Shown here in pieces: positions 19,401 to 28,695 of a stretch of DNA of 64,000 bases. Origin of the DNA: Craspedostauros australis (lineage: Eukaryota; Bacillariophyta; Bacillariophyceae; Mastogloiales; Achnanthaceae). The number at the start of each line of letters is the position of its first letter. Position 1 is the first letter of the stretch. The DNA is taken from positions 1,736,001 to 1,800,000 of the forward strand of contig JAMXDE010000005.1 of NCBI GenBank assembly GCA_026770025.1, in the 5' to 3' direction. Both the position numbers and the translations under genes were made by a program. The notes beneath the pieces are model-generated. The model saw nothing but the letters and a program-made list of their open reading frames with translations. It did no database searches and was not told the origin of the DNA.

Positions 19401-22400
19401 CCAATACAGATGGAAGATTATCGGCGAAATGCCGGTATGTCGCGACTGCGCGGTCGCGAACGCAAGAGTGAAGAACATTCCGAAGGCAACCATTCCTAGA
19501 GCGACTCGCCGCGGCGAACGGCTCTTCATTGACATTAGTTACACTAAACACATAAGCTTCGGAGATAAACGCTACTGGACCCTGATCGTGGACGACTGCA
19601 CGGATCATTGCTGGAGTTTCTTTCTCAAGAACAAAGGTGATCAACCAGGGTACATCAAACGATTCATCCAAACAATCAAGTCACAGACTGGTGACCAACA
19701 GATCATCTTCCGAGGTGACAACAGCGGAGAGAACAAATCCACGCAGGATATTCTCATCGATGCAGGACTCAACGTGAAATTCGAATTCACGGCATCGAAT
19801 ACGCCGCAACAGAACGGCAGAGTGGAACGCAAGTTCGCGTACCTCTACACCAAGATCCGCTCCATGCTCAACGGAGCACAGCTCGACGAAGAGTATAGGC
19901 ATGGCCTGTGGGCAGCAGCTGCTAGCACTGCCACCGCCATCGCCAACATCACCGTAGCGAAGAATCAAAAGGAGTCACCACATCGACAATTCTTTGGCAA
20001 CGATCCACCATATGCGGATGCACTCCGCACTTTCGGAGAGGTGGGTGTTGTGAAGACTACCTACGGCGGGATTACCGCCAAGCTCAAGAATAGAGGAGAA
20101 GAGATGGTGTTCATCGGGTATGCACACCAACATGCATCAGGGGTCTACAACATGTACAGACCATCGACCAAGTCACTGATCTGCTCACGCGATATCAAGT
20201 GGCTCAACCAATCATACGGACAGTTCCGTGGCTGGGCACCAGCACCGAACATATCCAACGAAACAGGAACAACGGACGCAGACGGCTTCACAACCATCGG
20301 ACGGAAGGGAGCAATGCCAAGGACGGCAACGCGTCAAGCATCAGAAGCGAAGAGAGTATCTTTCGCTGACAGCAACAGGTATTATATCCTATCGGACAGC
20401 GACGATGAGGATAATGAGGACGACGGAGTAGTGACTCAACTAGTCCACAACGACGAGGAAGATCGGAGCGAATCCAATCATGAGGATGACGAGATCCTAC
20501 CATCCGGCGACGAAGCCGATGATAATACAGGCGTCACCCCTCCAAACACACCAGCGAGGTCTACACATGACACACCATCCAGATCTCCACCGAGCAAACC
20601 AAACAAGCATGACATAGCTAGAAAGGAGAGGATCCGACGTCACGAATCACGAGGCAGGAAGGGAGAAACTAATCCCAAGTCAACTACAGGAAAGAATATT
20701 TCTAGAGCTCTGCGTGAACTCGCAGATTTCAACGAACGAGGTCGAAAGGAAGAAGGATATGAAAGCGATCCATCATCCAACGAAGACAGTGATGAACTCA
20801 GCGACGAGATGATCGACGACTCCAACAACGAAACTACAGATGACGAAGAAATTGCAGATGAAGGAGAGATTGAGATCACTCACTATAGCACAACAGGACT
20901 GTACGGAATGAATGCAATCATTACCGAATCACCAGCGATCGACATCGGACTGTCGATGCAGGACGAGAACAAAGAACCAGAGAAGCACATCGAACCTACA
21001 ACATTCGATGGAGCCTTCAACCATCCAGACCCTATCCATCGAAAGGGATATCGAGCAGCCATCAAGAAAGAGTTCAACTCCATGGACACACGCAAGGTGT
21101 ACAGCAAGATCAAACGAGACGCCATCCCACGCGGCCGCAGATGCTGCAAATGCAAATGGGTCTTCAAGCTGAAGCGTGACGGCACACATCGAGCGCGGCT
21201 CGTTGCATGTGGCTATTCACAAGTCGCAGGAGTGGACTTCCAAGAGCACTACTCACCCGTCATCCATGACGTGACCTATCGGGTCATGATGGTGATCATG
21301 CTGATCAAGAAGATGGACTGCGCACTCGTCGATGTCGTAACGGCATTCCTACACGGAGACCTCGACGAGGAGATCTACATGAACTGTCCCAACGGGATGG
21401 ATCATCAACCAGACGAAGCCCTGACCCTACACAAGCCAATCTACGGACTTGTGCAGAGCGCCAGGCAATGGTTCAAGATGTTGGTATCGACCCTCAAGAA
21501 TATCAACTTCGAACAGAGCGCGGCAGACCCGTGCCTGTTCTACAGGAAGACGAACGAAGGAAGCATGATCGTGGCCATCTACGTGGACGATTGCTTCTGC
21601 TGCGGAGACTCCAAGGCACTGGAGACATTCCTGAAGGACATCCAAGGTAGCAAGTTCAAGGTGACTATCGAGCGCGGACTCGGAGACTACCTCAGCTGCA
21701 ACATCGGACTGAACCATGACAAGACTAGAGCGACATTGCGTCAACCACACCTCATCCGACATCTCATCGAAGAGTTCGGAACCAAGGTTGAGAAGATGCA
21801 ACGCTATGGGACACCGGGAACCCCGGGTCAAATCATCGTACGACCATCCGAAGATACCGGACTGCAGAAGGTCGGACCGGAAGAACATGCCGAATACCGC
21901 CGAGGCGTCGGTATGCTACTCTTCCTCATCAAGCACTCGCGACCAGACATCGCGAACCCTGTGAGGGAACTCTCCAAGGTATTGATCGGGCCCACCAAGG
22001 CCGCAATGAAGGAGATGTATCGGATCATCAAGTATGTGATCGATACAAAGGACTATGGATTGAAGATCCATCCAGCGCGTCCAGACGACGACGGCTGGGA
22101 CATGGAGCTCTTTCGCGATAGCGAATATGCAGGAGACAAGAACACGAGAATCAGCGTAGGGGGATTCATCCTATACCTGTGCAAGGTGCCAATCCTTTGG
22201 CGATCCAAGGCACAGAAAGCCGTCACACTCAGCTCATCCGAAGCAGAATACGTTGCCCTTTCCGAAGCGGCAAAGGAGATCTTCTTCGTCGTGCAGCTAC
22301 TCGAAAGTGTGGGCGTCCCAGTGAAGACGCCGATCAAGGTCCGTGTGGACAACATCGGAGCGATCTTCATCGCCAAGAACCCATCGACATCCCAACGATC

Positions 22401-22578
22401 GCGGCACATCGACGTGCGCCATCACTACGTGAGGAACATGGCAATCAACAAAACCATCGAAATCATTTTCGTCAAATCCGAGCAGAACACAAGCGACGGA
22501 TTCACCAAGAACATCAAGGCCGACTTGCAACGCGAACATGAGAAGTCGTACCTTGACACATCGAGAACATTCGAATGA
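16414..22578 (+). CDS. Gag-pol polyprotein of element B (2,054 aa)
   Basis: One frame holds the whole element. Gag (about 140-380) has a UBN2-like capsid region, followed by two zinc knuckles, CHNCGVYGHRSADC (about 389-402) and CNYCGIFGHREAEC (about 432-445). A long acidic linker follows. The protease site is ADSGASC (about 833). The integrase has an HRMLGHA...CRDC zinc region, then catalytic Asp in FIDIS (about 1038), Asp in RGDNSGE (about 1100) and Glu in NGRVERKF (about 1138). RT has YVDD (about 1722). RNase H starts at FRDSEYAGD (about 1898). No key residue is missing, so it could supply all functions for its own movement. The start at 16414 is the first ATG after the leader. Confidence 0.96.
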   Translation: MSEEEELREIPLSNPTIKREEGASETPPRQEKEAAAATVLSGADASAIDETEEERSARLHREEKSILRASKQEETGVTESIRAAKQSGKSETPPGGEFVTKTISAQLRAKIEESLTQKQTEIKGASAPTTKQRINMATSANMNKRRIKAPMFSGEQEDYSAWESQAKAYARAQKTRDVMLGKTKVPTVSEIAAAAGEAKEAMEEIYELGCDCFSDLILMMDAEKGKGKQAIQYINQCISDDYPEGDAHAAWNVLAEKFRPSDAVTKIKLKRQFNNEKMKRDTDPDIYITQLESLRSRLHDVKYEITDEEMIMQILSTVSNEYRTHIVNFQHQLTFNPELVTINTIRGVLRTAYATHRGGKAYVDDFQDSNTKSNDTGFTSTGNFKGTCHNCGVYGHRSADCPERKKSNNKKNNNNNNKMNGKRNKGSGFKGKCNYCGIFGHREAECRKKKFNESKKNNEQANTATEGHDKSGHEMVLSAKDMPLCMLVSDDYIEDSFFDNFECVGSDDEVQDDEIVLEWLSDEPIIHEVDPRREASYECCFNAHDLIGSYGDEAEMDDEANDSDIEEAMSDDDDDADEDGADEDNETNRGAAPPPPAAGNNRSGIFDEDDSDETEDHPDDSFNPNERVVYPANIDFPDIEDPNSVNYLLRHSVTPNATATALIIQKQLIFDAVMEAGMRVFPGTTRGALMPIWVNMMGSILSEHFESIEEILTNSIVINRILEANNSETIPETDLHYILGGCMRVLLRERSRVHPYDPATGSHRSNTIPSDYAQLSDETDDEHHENPWNEDGVHVDEEDEDNIMTDTAAAAVEQLHELSTRHKDKVNKDTWLADSGASCHIVNSDTALFNVRHIKSFVQVGDSTKLDSPKMGSIRLKVKQRDNTGHIIRLDDVKYTPKMAVNLFSTNKALYNGYQLGSNGILMDIINGSGTKIVFDRVFRTANGFITGVQMHPIMPTNNDKACTAIVKNPSKEISAVNLHRMLGHAPLEAMKRTAAQYRWKIIGEMPVCRDCAVANARVKNIPKATIPRATRRGERLFIDISYTKHISFGDKRYWTLIVDDCTDHCWSFFLKNKGDQPGYIKRFIQTIKSQTGDQQIIFRGDNSGENKSTQDILIDAGLNVKFEFTASNTPQQNGRVERKFAYLYTKIRSMLNGAQLDEEYRHGLWAAAASTATAIANITVAKNQKESPHRQFFGNDPPYADALRTFGEVGVVKTTYGGITAKLKNRGEEMVFIGYAHQHASGVYNMYRPSTKSLICSRDIKWLNQSYGQFRGWAPAPNISNETGTTDADGFTTIGRKGAMPRTATRQASEAKRVSFADSNRYYILSDSDDEDNEDDGVVTQLVHNDEEDRSESNHEDDEILPSGDEADDNTGVTPPNTPARSTHDTPSRSPPSKPNKHDIARKERIRRHESRGRKGETNPKSTTGKNISRALRELADFNERGRKEEGYESDPSSNEDSDELSDEMIDDSNNETTDDEEIADEGEIEITHYSTTGLYGMNAIITESPAIDIGLSMQDENKEPEKHIEPTTFDGAFNHPDPIHRKGYRAAIKKEFNSMDTRKVYSKIKRDAIPRGRRCCKCKWVFKLKRDGTHRARLVACGYSQVAGVDFQEHYSPVIHDVTYRVMMVIMLIKKMDCALVDVVTAFLHGDLDEEIYMNCPNGMDHQPDEALTLHKPIYGLVQSARQWFKMLVSTLKNINFEQSAADPCLFYRKTNEGSMIVAIYVDDCFCCGDSKALETFLKDIQGSKFKVTIERGLGDYLSCNIGLNHDKTRATLRQPHLIRHLIEEFGTKVEKMQRYGTPGTPGQIIVRPSEDTGLQKVGPEEHAEYRRGVGMLLFLIKHSRPDIANPVRELSKVLIGPTKAAMKEMYRIIKYVIDTKDYGLKIHPARPDDDGWDMELFRDSEYAGDKNTRISVGGFILYLCKVPILWRSKAQKAVTLSSSEAEYVALSEAAKEIFFVVQLLESVGVPVKTPIKVRVDNIGAIFIAKNPSTSQRSRHIDVRHHYVRNMAINKTIEIIFVKSEQNTSDGFTKNIKADLQREHEKSYLDTSRTFE

Positions 22579-22598
22579 CCGAATGCACACAGGAAGGG

Positions 22599-23391
22599 TG
22601 TCGAGATGTACATGTGAGTGTATGTCAAGATGTACGTGTATATGTGCATCGTTCACCCGTTATTCTCTCATACGCACTTGGACGGTATAACTACATTCGT
22701 GTCGATAGTATACTGTGATTCGTCAGAATTACAGGGGAAATGGAACACACGAAAAGGGGCAAGATTTCTGGAGGAAATTTGCAAATGACGATTTCTGAGA
22801 GAATTGGAAGATCGTCCGTCCATCCATCAATGGTACCAAGAGAATCTCGAGGTACTTCCCAACTAAACCTCAGATGACGATATCATCTGACAGACTCCTG
22901 CATCACCAATGGAACGTGACATCTGGAGAGCAGAAGGACGCCTACTGACGTCGACAGGATGTCATCGTGTCACCACGTCGACATCTGTCTCCAAGTCAGA
23001 ACAGGAGGCAAAGATCTGATGACCGAAGGACATCAGCATCATGGATACAGAAGGTGAACTTCAAATGGCGAGTACTCATGGAGTAGGAGCCAGTACTGAA
23101 TGAACGGAGTGTCGAATACGGAGTACGTATTGAACACGGAGTATCGTGTGCGACGAGCACACGATGTTGAGAGAGAGAGAATACAGAAGAGGAGCGAGAG
23201 AGCATCTCGCGTACCGACTCATAGTCAGAGACCGAATCTACGAAACAGATTGAAGCGCCGAGAGCATCGGGCGAGAGAACGGCGTACACCGAGAGCATCG
23301 GAGTAGCCAACTAATGAAATAGCAAACAGAAGACTATCAACCAACACCATCTTCCACGATCGTAGGTTACCGTGCGCGGAACTTGCCAACA
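22599..23391 (+). repeat. 3' LTR of element B
   Basis: 793 bp, preceded by the purine tract aggaaggg. It differs from the 5' LTR at a few positions, for example gtgtatgtc/gtatatgtc and agatctgatg/agatccgatg. Confidence 0.95.
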
Positions 23392-23397
23392 TTGAAG

Positions 23398-23570
23398 CAC
23401 GATCACGGTGACAGCCGCAACCGCAGCCACAACTGATGAACCGCATCACGACCGCAACAAGTTGCAGGCAAGGCGCATTGAAGCTCCGCAGCTGGGAAAC
23501 GAGCTGCCGATGTTCTCACAAATTCTGATCTGGCCAGAAATTCAGCCTCCACAAGATCAACGAATTCAGA
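23398..23570 (+). promoter_or_regulatory. Remaining 5' region of the EF-hand gene
   Basis: Only about 173 bp separates the target duplication of element B from the start codon at 23571. The original promoter was therefore split or displaced, and the 3' LTR now lies directly upstream in the sense direction. No TATA-like box is obvious here. Confidence 0.4.
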
Positions 23571-25671
23571 ATGACCTCGCGCTTCCTCTTCGCAAGCATC
23601 ACTGTCGCCGCCGCCATGACGGGCAACATGGTGGCTGGTGCCAAATGTGGCAATCCGTGGCGCGAACCCTGCCTCTCTGATTCAGATCCTCGCTACAAGG
23701 ACAATGCCAAGTATGACATTAACGATCAGCCAGGAATCTTGGTACGTCTTCGCAACGCAACGAGGGTAGCATGATCATGTTTGCACCTCTGCTAGTACTG
23801 CCCACCCCCCTTCGTCCTCACCTCACCTTTTTTCCTATTCTCCGTTGTGTGGCCAATTTTCTGTTTGGCATATCCCCGCGCATACTTCTGCTTCTGCTTC
23901 TCTCTCTCTCTCTCTCTCTCTCAAGCCCGCCTTTGATGGGTTCTTTGTCTGTGATACGTACACTTACGGAGCAGACTCCCAACCTCTCGTGGTGGACGCA
24001 ATCCCCGCTACTGGACTAGGAACCATCTTGACGGGCGGCTTCCCATCAAGGACGTATAGCAACTACACGACCTCAGGAACAAGAACATTCCATCATCGAT
24101 ACAGAATCCTGCCCCCAGCACCAGAGGTCGGCACGATCGGGCTGGCACAGGGCTTGGACGTATTTAGAACGTCAACCTTTGAGCTGGATGGGAGAACTAT
24201 CACCTTGCCCTTTCAACAAAACCTGGGTTCCCCTCGCCCCCAGGGGGGTGAAGAAAACACGATCACGTACCCTGTTGGAAATGACACCATTGTGACCAAG
24301 GGAGTCGTGGCAAGTCGGAGCTTCTTGACCCTCGTGATCACAGTCACATGCCTTGATGCAGCCTGCAGTGTTCAAAAAGAGATTAGTTCTATGTATAACA
24401 GGTCCAAGTTGCTCTTTTTCCAGAGCTGCCACAACCAGCGCATCACAGAGGACGAGTTCATTGCAGGCATCAGGAGCGACTACGACGAGTTCGCTGTCCC
24501 TGAAGCACTCCACATCGAGGTGCCCATGACCAACACTTCGCTGACTGGCGTTTACCCATCAGAGGAGCAATGGTGTGAGGCAAGTACATCTATTCTGTAT
24601 TCTACAGATGCCAAGGCTTATATTCGTAGTGCAGTTGGCATCAGCGACCTTTTGTCCTCACAAATCTGCCGCGGCTTTCCCTCTCTCACATTCCCGATCT
24701 TTTTTCATTTGCTATCTCTCCCGTCCCTCCATGCATGCACTCCACCAATCAATCAATGCATGGACGACACAGTTCGACCCCAACTGCGCCACAAACCCAT
24801 ACCAAGAGCCAACCACACCAGTCAAGTCAGGAGTCATCGCTGGATTCACCATCGGCGGTGTCCTCCTCTTTCTCATCGTAGTCGTCATCGCAGTCTACAT
24901 CTACAACAAACAACAGGCAAAGAGATACCGTGCCGTATTCGCCGCACGTGTTGCACAGACCATGAGTATCCGCGTACCAGCCAGACGCATGGATGCCGCG
25001 GCATTGGCTCGCGAGTTCCAGAAGATCGACGCCCAATCTACGGCCGACATGAGTGACCGACGTGCGAGCTCCGTTGGCAACATCACAAAGGAGGGCATGT
25101 GGGAGTTCTTGAGCTCTGGAAAGGCGGTCGAGATGAACCGTCATGACTTCGAAGCGTTGTGGGCGGTGATGGATGCCGATGGCAGCGGATATGTTGACTT
25201 CCTTGAGTTCTGTGCTTTCATGGGTCAGGTGAGTGTGTTTCCTGTTCTGTGGGGCGGCTCAGTGTGCTTCATGTGGTATGCGTGGGTGATTTGCGTGAAT
25301 AGTATGCGCAGCTGGAATGATGATGCGCGCGTATGGTACATCTGTGTTGCCGACCATTCAGCCATTCAGCCATCCATTCATTCGCCACACTATCGTGCTC
25401 GCATCTGACATGATGTCTTTGTTCTGAAACCATCCATCCCTTTCGGCTGCGATCTTTGATTGCCTCTTCGACTGCACAGTGCCATGAAGAGTACGACAAT
25501 GCTCGCGACAATCGCACGTTGATGGCGGAGCGTTTGTCCCGTCGTTTCTCCATGCGCCTGTCGCAGATCGAGGAAGACGCTGCACGTCAAGCTGTTGCTG
25601 AAGCAGGCGCAGGTGCAGTAGACTCGACCAAGGATGTCGGAGAAGCCAAGGAGAATGACGAACAGGTCTAG
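23571..25671 (+). CDS. Single-pass membrane protein with EF-hand, four exons
   Basis: Predicted join: 23571-23741, 23926-24579, 24773-25228 and 25480-25671; 490 residues, all junctions in phase 0. Introns 1 and 3 are GT-AG; intron 2 fits a GC-AG intron (gag|gcaagt). Residues 1-24 are a signal peptide (MTSRFLFASITVAAAMTGNM). The extracellular part (to about 294) is Cys-bearing and starts its second exon with PAFDGFFVCDTYTYG. A transmembrane helix follows (about 295-318: GVIAGFTIGGVLLFLIVVVI) and then a basic stop-transfer stretch. The cytoplasmic tail has a canonical EF-hand loop, DADGSGYVDFLE (about 408-419), so it probably binds calcium. The extracellular domain is not recognised. It may be a calcium-linked surface receptor or sensor; that is inference. 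Confidence 0.82.
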
Positions 25672-26017
25672 AACGATCCAGGATCTCCAAAACATGAACA
25701 ACGCAAACGGATTGTTCCCAACACATCTGCGATCGCAGTACTGTTTATTCATGAGAGCATCCAATGGCACCAAATCATGACCACCGTACTGGATGGAATC
25801 TGCAGCGGCCCAGTCGCGATGTCCAACATGACGAGTATCTTATTTTCGCTACAATTCTCAAAAGGAACCAAACATTCCGGAAGAAGTTGTCGTAGCAAAC
25901 TAACACGAATAAACAAATCAAAGACAAAAAACAGACAAGAAAATAACTAGTAAGACAACGAACCAATGCCCAATAATTGGGCAATAAACATTGCGAAATC
26001 AGTTATTCCAACTTTCG
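25672..26017 (+). other. 3' flank of the EF-hand gene
   Basis: AT-rich and non-coding; it probably holds the 3' UTR and polyadenylation region. A short self-similar cccaataattgggcaat motif lies at 25969-25985. It ends where the next LTR begins. Confidence 0.45.
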
Positions 26018-26826
26018 TGTTGGCAAGTTCCGTAGACGGATACCTTGCGATCGTGGAAGACGGTGATGGTTGATAGTCGTTCTGTTTGCTATTTCATTAC
26101 GTGAGAACTCCGATCCTCTCAGTGTCTCTTGTTCTCTTGCCTGATGCTCTTGGTGTGTGTCTCTGTTTCGTAGATTGGTCTCCGACTATGGGTCGGTGCG
26201 TGAGATGTTCTCTTGCTGTTGTTCGTATTCTCTCTCTTCTCAATGTTGCGTGTTCGTGCTACATGATACTCCGTGTTCGATGCGTACTCCGCATTTGACA
26301 CTCCGTTTGTTCACTACTGGTTCCTACTCCATGAGTGCTTGCCACTTGAACTCCTCTTCGCGTATCCATGATCTCGATGCCCTTTGGTCATCGAATCTTC
26401 ACCTTCTGCTTCTGACATGGAGACAGATGTCGACGTGGTGACATGATGACATCCTGTCAATGTCAGCTGTCGCCTTCCTGTTCCTCCAGATGTCACGTTC
26501 CATCGATGATGTCGATGGCTTGGTGAGGATGTCGTCATTTGAGGTTTAGTTGGGAAGTACATCGAGATTCGCTCGATACCATGTGTTTCCATTGATGGAT
26601 GGACGGACGATGTTCCTGATTCTCTCAGAAATCGTTGATTGCAAATTTCCTCCCGAAATTCTGCTCATTTTGGTGTGTTCCATTTGTGATGTGATTCTGA
26701 CAAATCACAGTATACTATTGACACGAATGTAGTTGTACCGTCCGTACATGTATAAGAGAATAGCGGGTGAACGATGCACATACACACATGCATATCTTGA
26801 CATATACACGCATGTACATCTCGACA
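26018..26826 (-). repeat. Solo LTR of the A/B family, diverged, minus orientation
   Basis: The reverse complement aligns along its length with the LTRs of A and B, from tgttggcaagttcc (26018) to catgtacatctcgaca (26826). Substitutions are frequent, so this copy is much older than B. No coding part is attached. The flanks (ctttcg and ctcggg) do not match, so a target duplication is not supported. Confidence 0.85.
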
Positions 26827-27084
26827 CTCGGGTCATTTGCTGCTTTTACGATTCATCTGCTTTTCTCTTTCTGAGGCTTTCTTATCAGCAGTGCAAGCAT
26901 ACGATTGGTCTTGTCCGTCAGGAGCACGTGTTGCATTTCATATATTGGTTTCTGTTTCTCCAAGTGGGATACGATTCCTACCCACTGCCCCTGCGCCCCT
27001 TCCGGGCATACCTCTCCGACCAAGAGGGTCTCTTGTCGGTTCAGGTCGGTACTTGCTGTTTCACATTGTCATGGTGTTCATGTT
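26827..27084 (+). other. Spacer between LTR fragments, no gene seen
   Basis: A T-rich then C-rich stretch without a convincing frame. It could be a decayed continuation of the LTR fragment to its right, but I could not align it. Confidence 0.3.
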
Positions 27085-27247
27085 AGAGGAGGACAGGCTG
27101 GATTTCTTGGTAAGACTGAGATCAGTCATGTTAATATTGGGTCAAGGGTGTGATCAACAAGAGTCAAATTATTCAGTCATGATTGATAATTTTGGTAGAT
27201 GTGGCAATCATGGGTATCTTGACAAAGTCGTACCCTCAATTCCTAAC
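27085..27247 (-). repeat. LTR fragment of the E family, minus orientation
   Basis: The right edge gacaaagtcgtaccctcaattcctaaca (split across 27219-27247) is the reverse complement of the start of the element E LTR. The inner part (gaggacaggct...ttggtaagact near 27091-27117) matches the solo LTR at 28049 in reverse. The 3' part of this LTR is missing. Confidence 0.7.
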
Positions 27248-28021
27248 AAATGTAGTGGTGGAACCATTGTCCACACTTCTGTCAATGCTTGATCCAAACA
27301 GAGCTGGGCTGGCACTGAATGAATGATCTCTGCTGGCAGAGGCAAAGTGCCTTGCTATTGCTGCTTGATCCATGTGGTGAATAGTTGGCTTGACCCATGT
27401 TGACCTGTTGCATTCATTGCTGTCATTGCTTGACCTGGAGGAATACGCTGTGGAACCTTGGCTTGTTGAGTTGATGTGGTCAGATGGAGAAGTCCACTTG
27501 GGTGGATTTGATGAGCTGTTGTAGGAAGACCACAAATCCCTGTCGACACTACCCCATGGAATGGTGGGATTGTTGGGTGGGCCACTCTCCAAAAAATCAT
27601 GGTAGGTGGGCATTGGTGATAGATGTGCTGTTCGATCTACACTGTTGTTGTTCGTTGGAGACATGGGAGACTCGTTCACGAATACAACATATGGGTGACT
27701 CATGTCATACAGAAGCATGCTCTCTGCTTGGAATAGTGAAGGGCTTGAAGTTGGATGTGATTCCAACTTCGATGTTGCTTGCTTGTGGGAGCTGGCAGCC
27801 TGACAGGGTGGTGGTGCTGTTGGTGTATGTTTCAGGGTTGGCGGCTTGGTGGCATGGGTGCTATCGTCGTACGAGTGTGATGAGCATGTGAGTATGATGA
27901 TTTTTGTGAGCGCGATGAAATTGTGAGCTCCATGATTGTTTGAGTTTGCGGAAGGTACGATGTCACGAAGCCAAGACGTATTGAAGATGAGCATCACAAG
28001 GGATGATGTTGCCACACCCAT
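27248..28021 (-). CDS. Hypothetical protein between two divergent LTRs
   Basis: An open frame on the minus strand runs from an ATG at 28021 through 27236, ending just inside the LTR fragment. It starts with a hydrophobic segment (MGVATSSLVMLIFNTSWL), then becomes Ser/Asn/Pro/Thr-rich with no known domain. The stretch sits exactly between the 5' edges of two LTRs that point away from each other. It may be a remnant of an inserted or captured sequence, or chance. Coding status is doubtful. Confidence 0.25.
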
Positions 28022-28048
28022 GTGCGCTTGAAGGAAGCACCTGATGAA

Positions 28049-28689
28049 TGTCAGGAATCGAGGGTACGACTCTGTCGAAGATACCCATGATTGCCGCAAC
28101 TCCCAACATTATTCGTCACACCTTTGGATATTATTCGTCACACCATTGAATATTATCCATTCCACCCACGACACAATCACACGTGAATGACCGCAGTCTT
28201 ACCAAGCAAATCAGCCTGTCCTCTATGAATCAAGAAAAGCCACGACATCGAAATCATGTGAAGGAAGATGATGACCGACAGATTGGTGATCACCCCATCT
28301 GGAGATCAAGGCACGTGTCACCCACGGACTAGAACAATTCAGAAAGGGCATCAACCATGACATCAATCATGACACCAATCGTAAAGTTTGGTGTCAGGAG
28401 ATCAAGAGAGAAACGCATGACTGTGGAATCGTACCACAGGGAATGTAGAATGATGATATGCATGACGAGATGCATGACAAGGATGCCTGCGGATATGATC
28501 TCATGAATGCAAGCGAAGATTCATGATGATGAGATGCATGAATGCAACAGTATAACGTGATGCTGCTGCAGAAGATGCTATATATGAGATGAAAGGCAAA
28601 GGAGCTGAAGAGAATGAACTCACAGTTCTAAAACAGTACGATCTAACAACCAATTAGTTCCTACTAACATTAACCCCGGATTTCCAACA
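28049..28689 (+). repeat. Solo LTR of the E family with 6-bp target duplication
   Basis: It starts TGTCAGGAATCGAGGGTACG and ends CCCCGGATTTCCAACA, matching the LTR ends of element E. It is flanked by GATGAA at 28043-28048 and 28690-28695. A single LTR inside one duplication is the normal scar of recombination between the two LTRs of a former full element. The interior differs from E, so it is a related subfamily. Confidence 0.88.
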
Positions 28690-28695
28690 GATGAA

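Larger units (their letters stand above)
15539..23391 (+). mobile_element. Intact Ty1/copia retrotransposon (element B)
   Basis: This is a complete element with 793-bp LTRs, one uninterrupted gag-pol frame, a purine tract aggaaggg (22591-22598) and flanking TTGAAG at 15533-15538 and 23392-23397. The two LTRs differ at roughly eight positions (about 1%), so it is young. The order protease-integrase-RT-RNase H marks it as copia, of the kind called CoDi in diatoms. It lies 179 bp upstream of the EF-hand gene start, in the same orientation. Confidence 0.97.

Noticed and set aside
26018-26826. Coding gene suggested by Ser/Leu-rich frames shared by several loci
   Set aside because: The same frames recur in every A/B family LTR (2506-2823, 15936-16250, 22996-23310, 43920-44338). 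They are LTR sequence read in frame.
26012-26832. Target duplication around the solo LTR
   Set aside because: The six bases on each side (ctttcg, ctcggg) do not match well enough to claim one.
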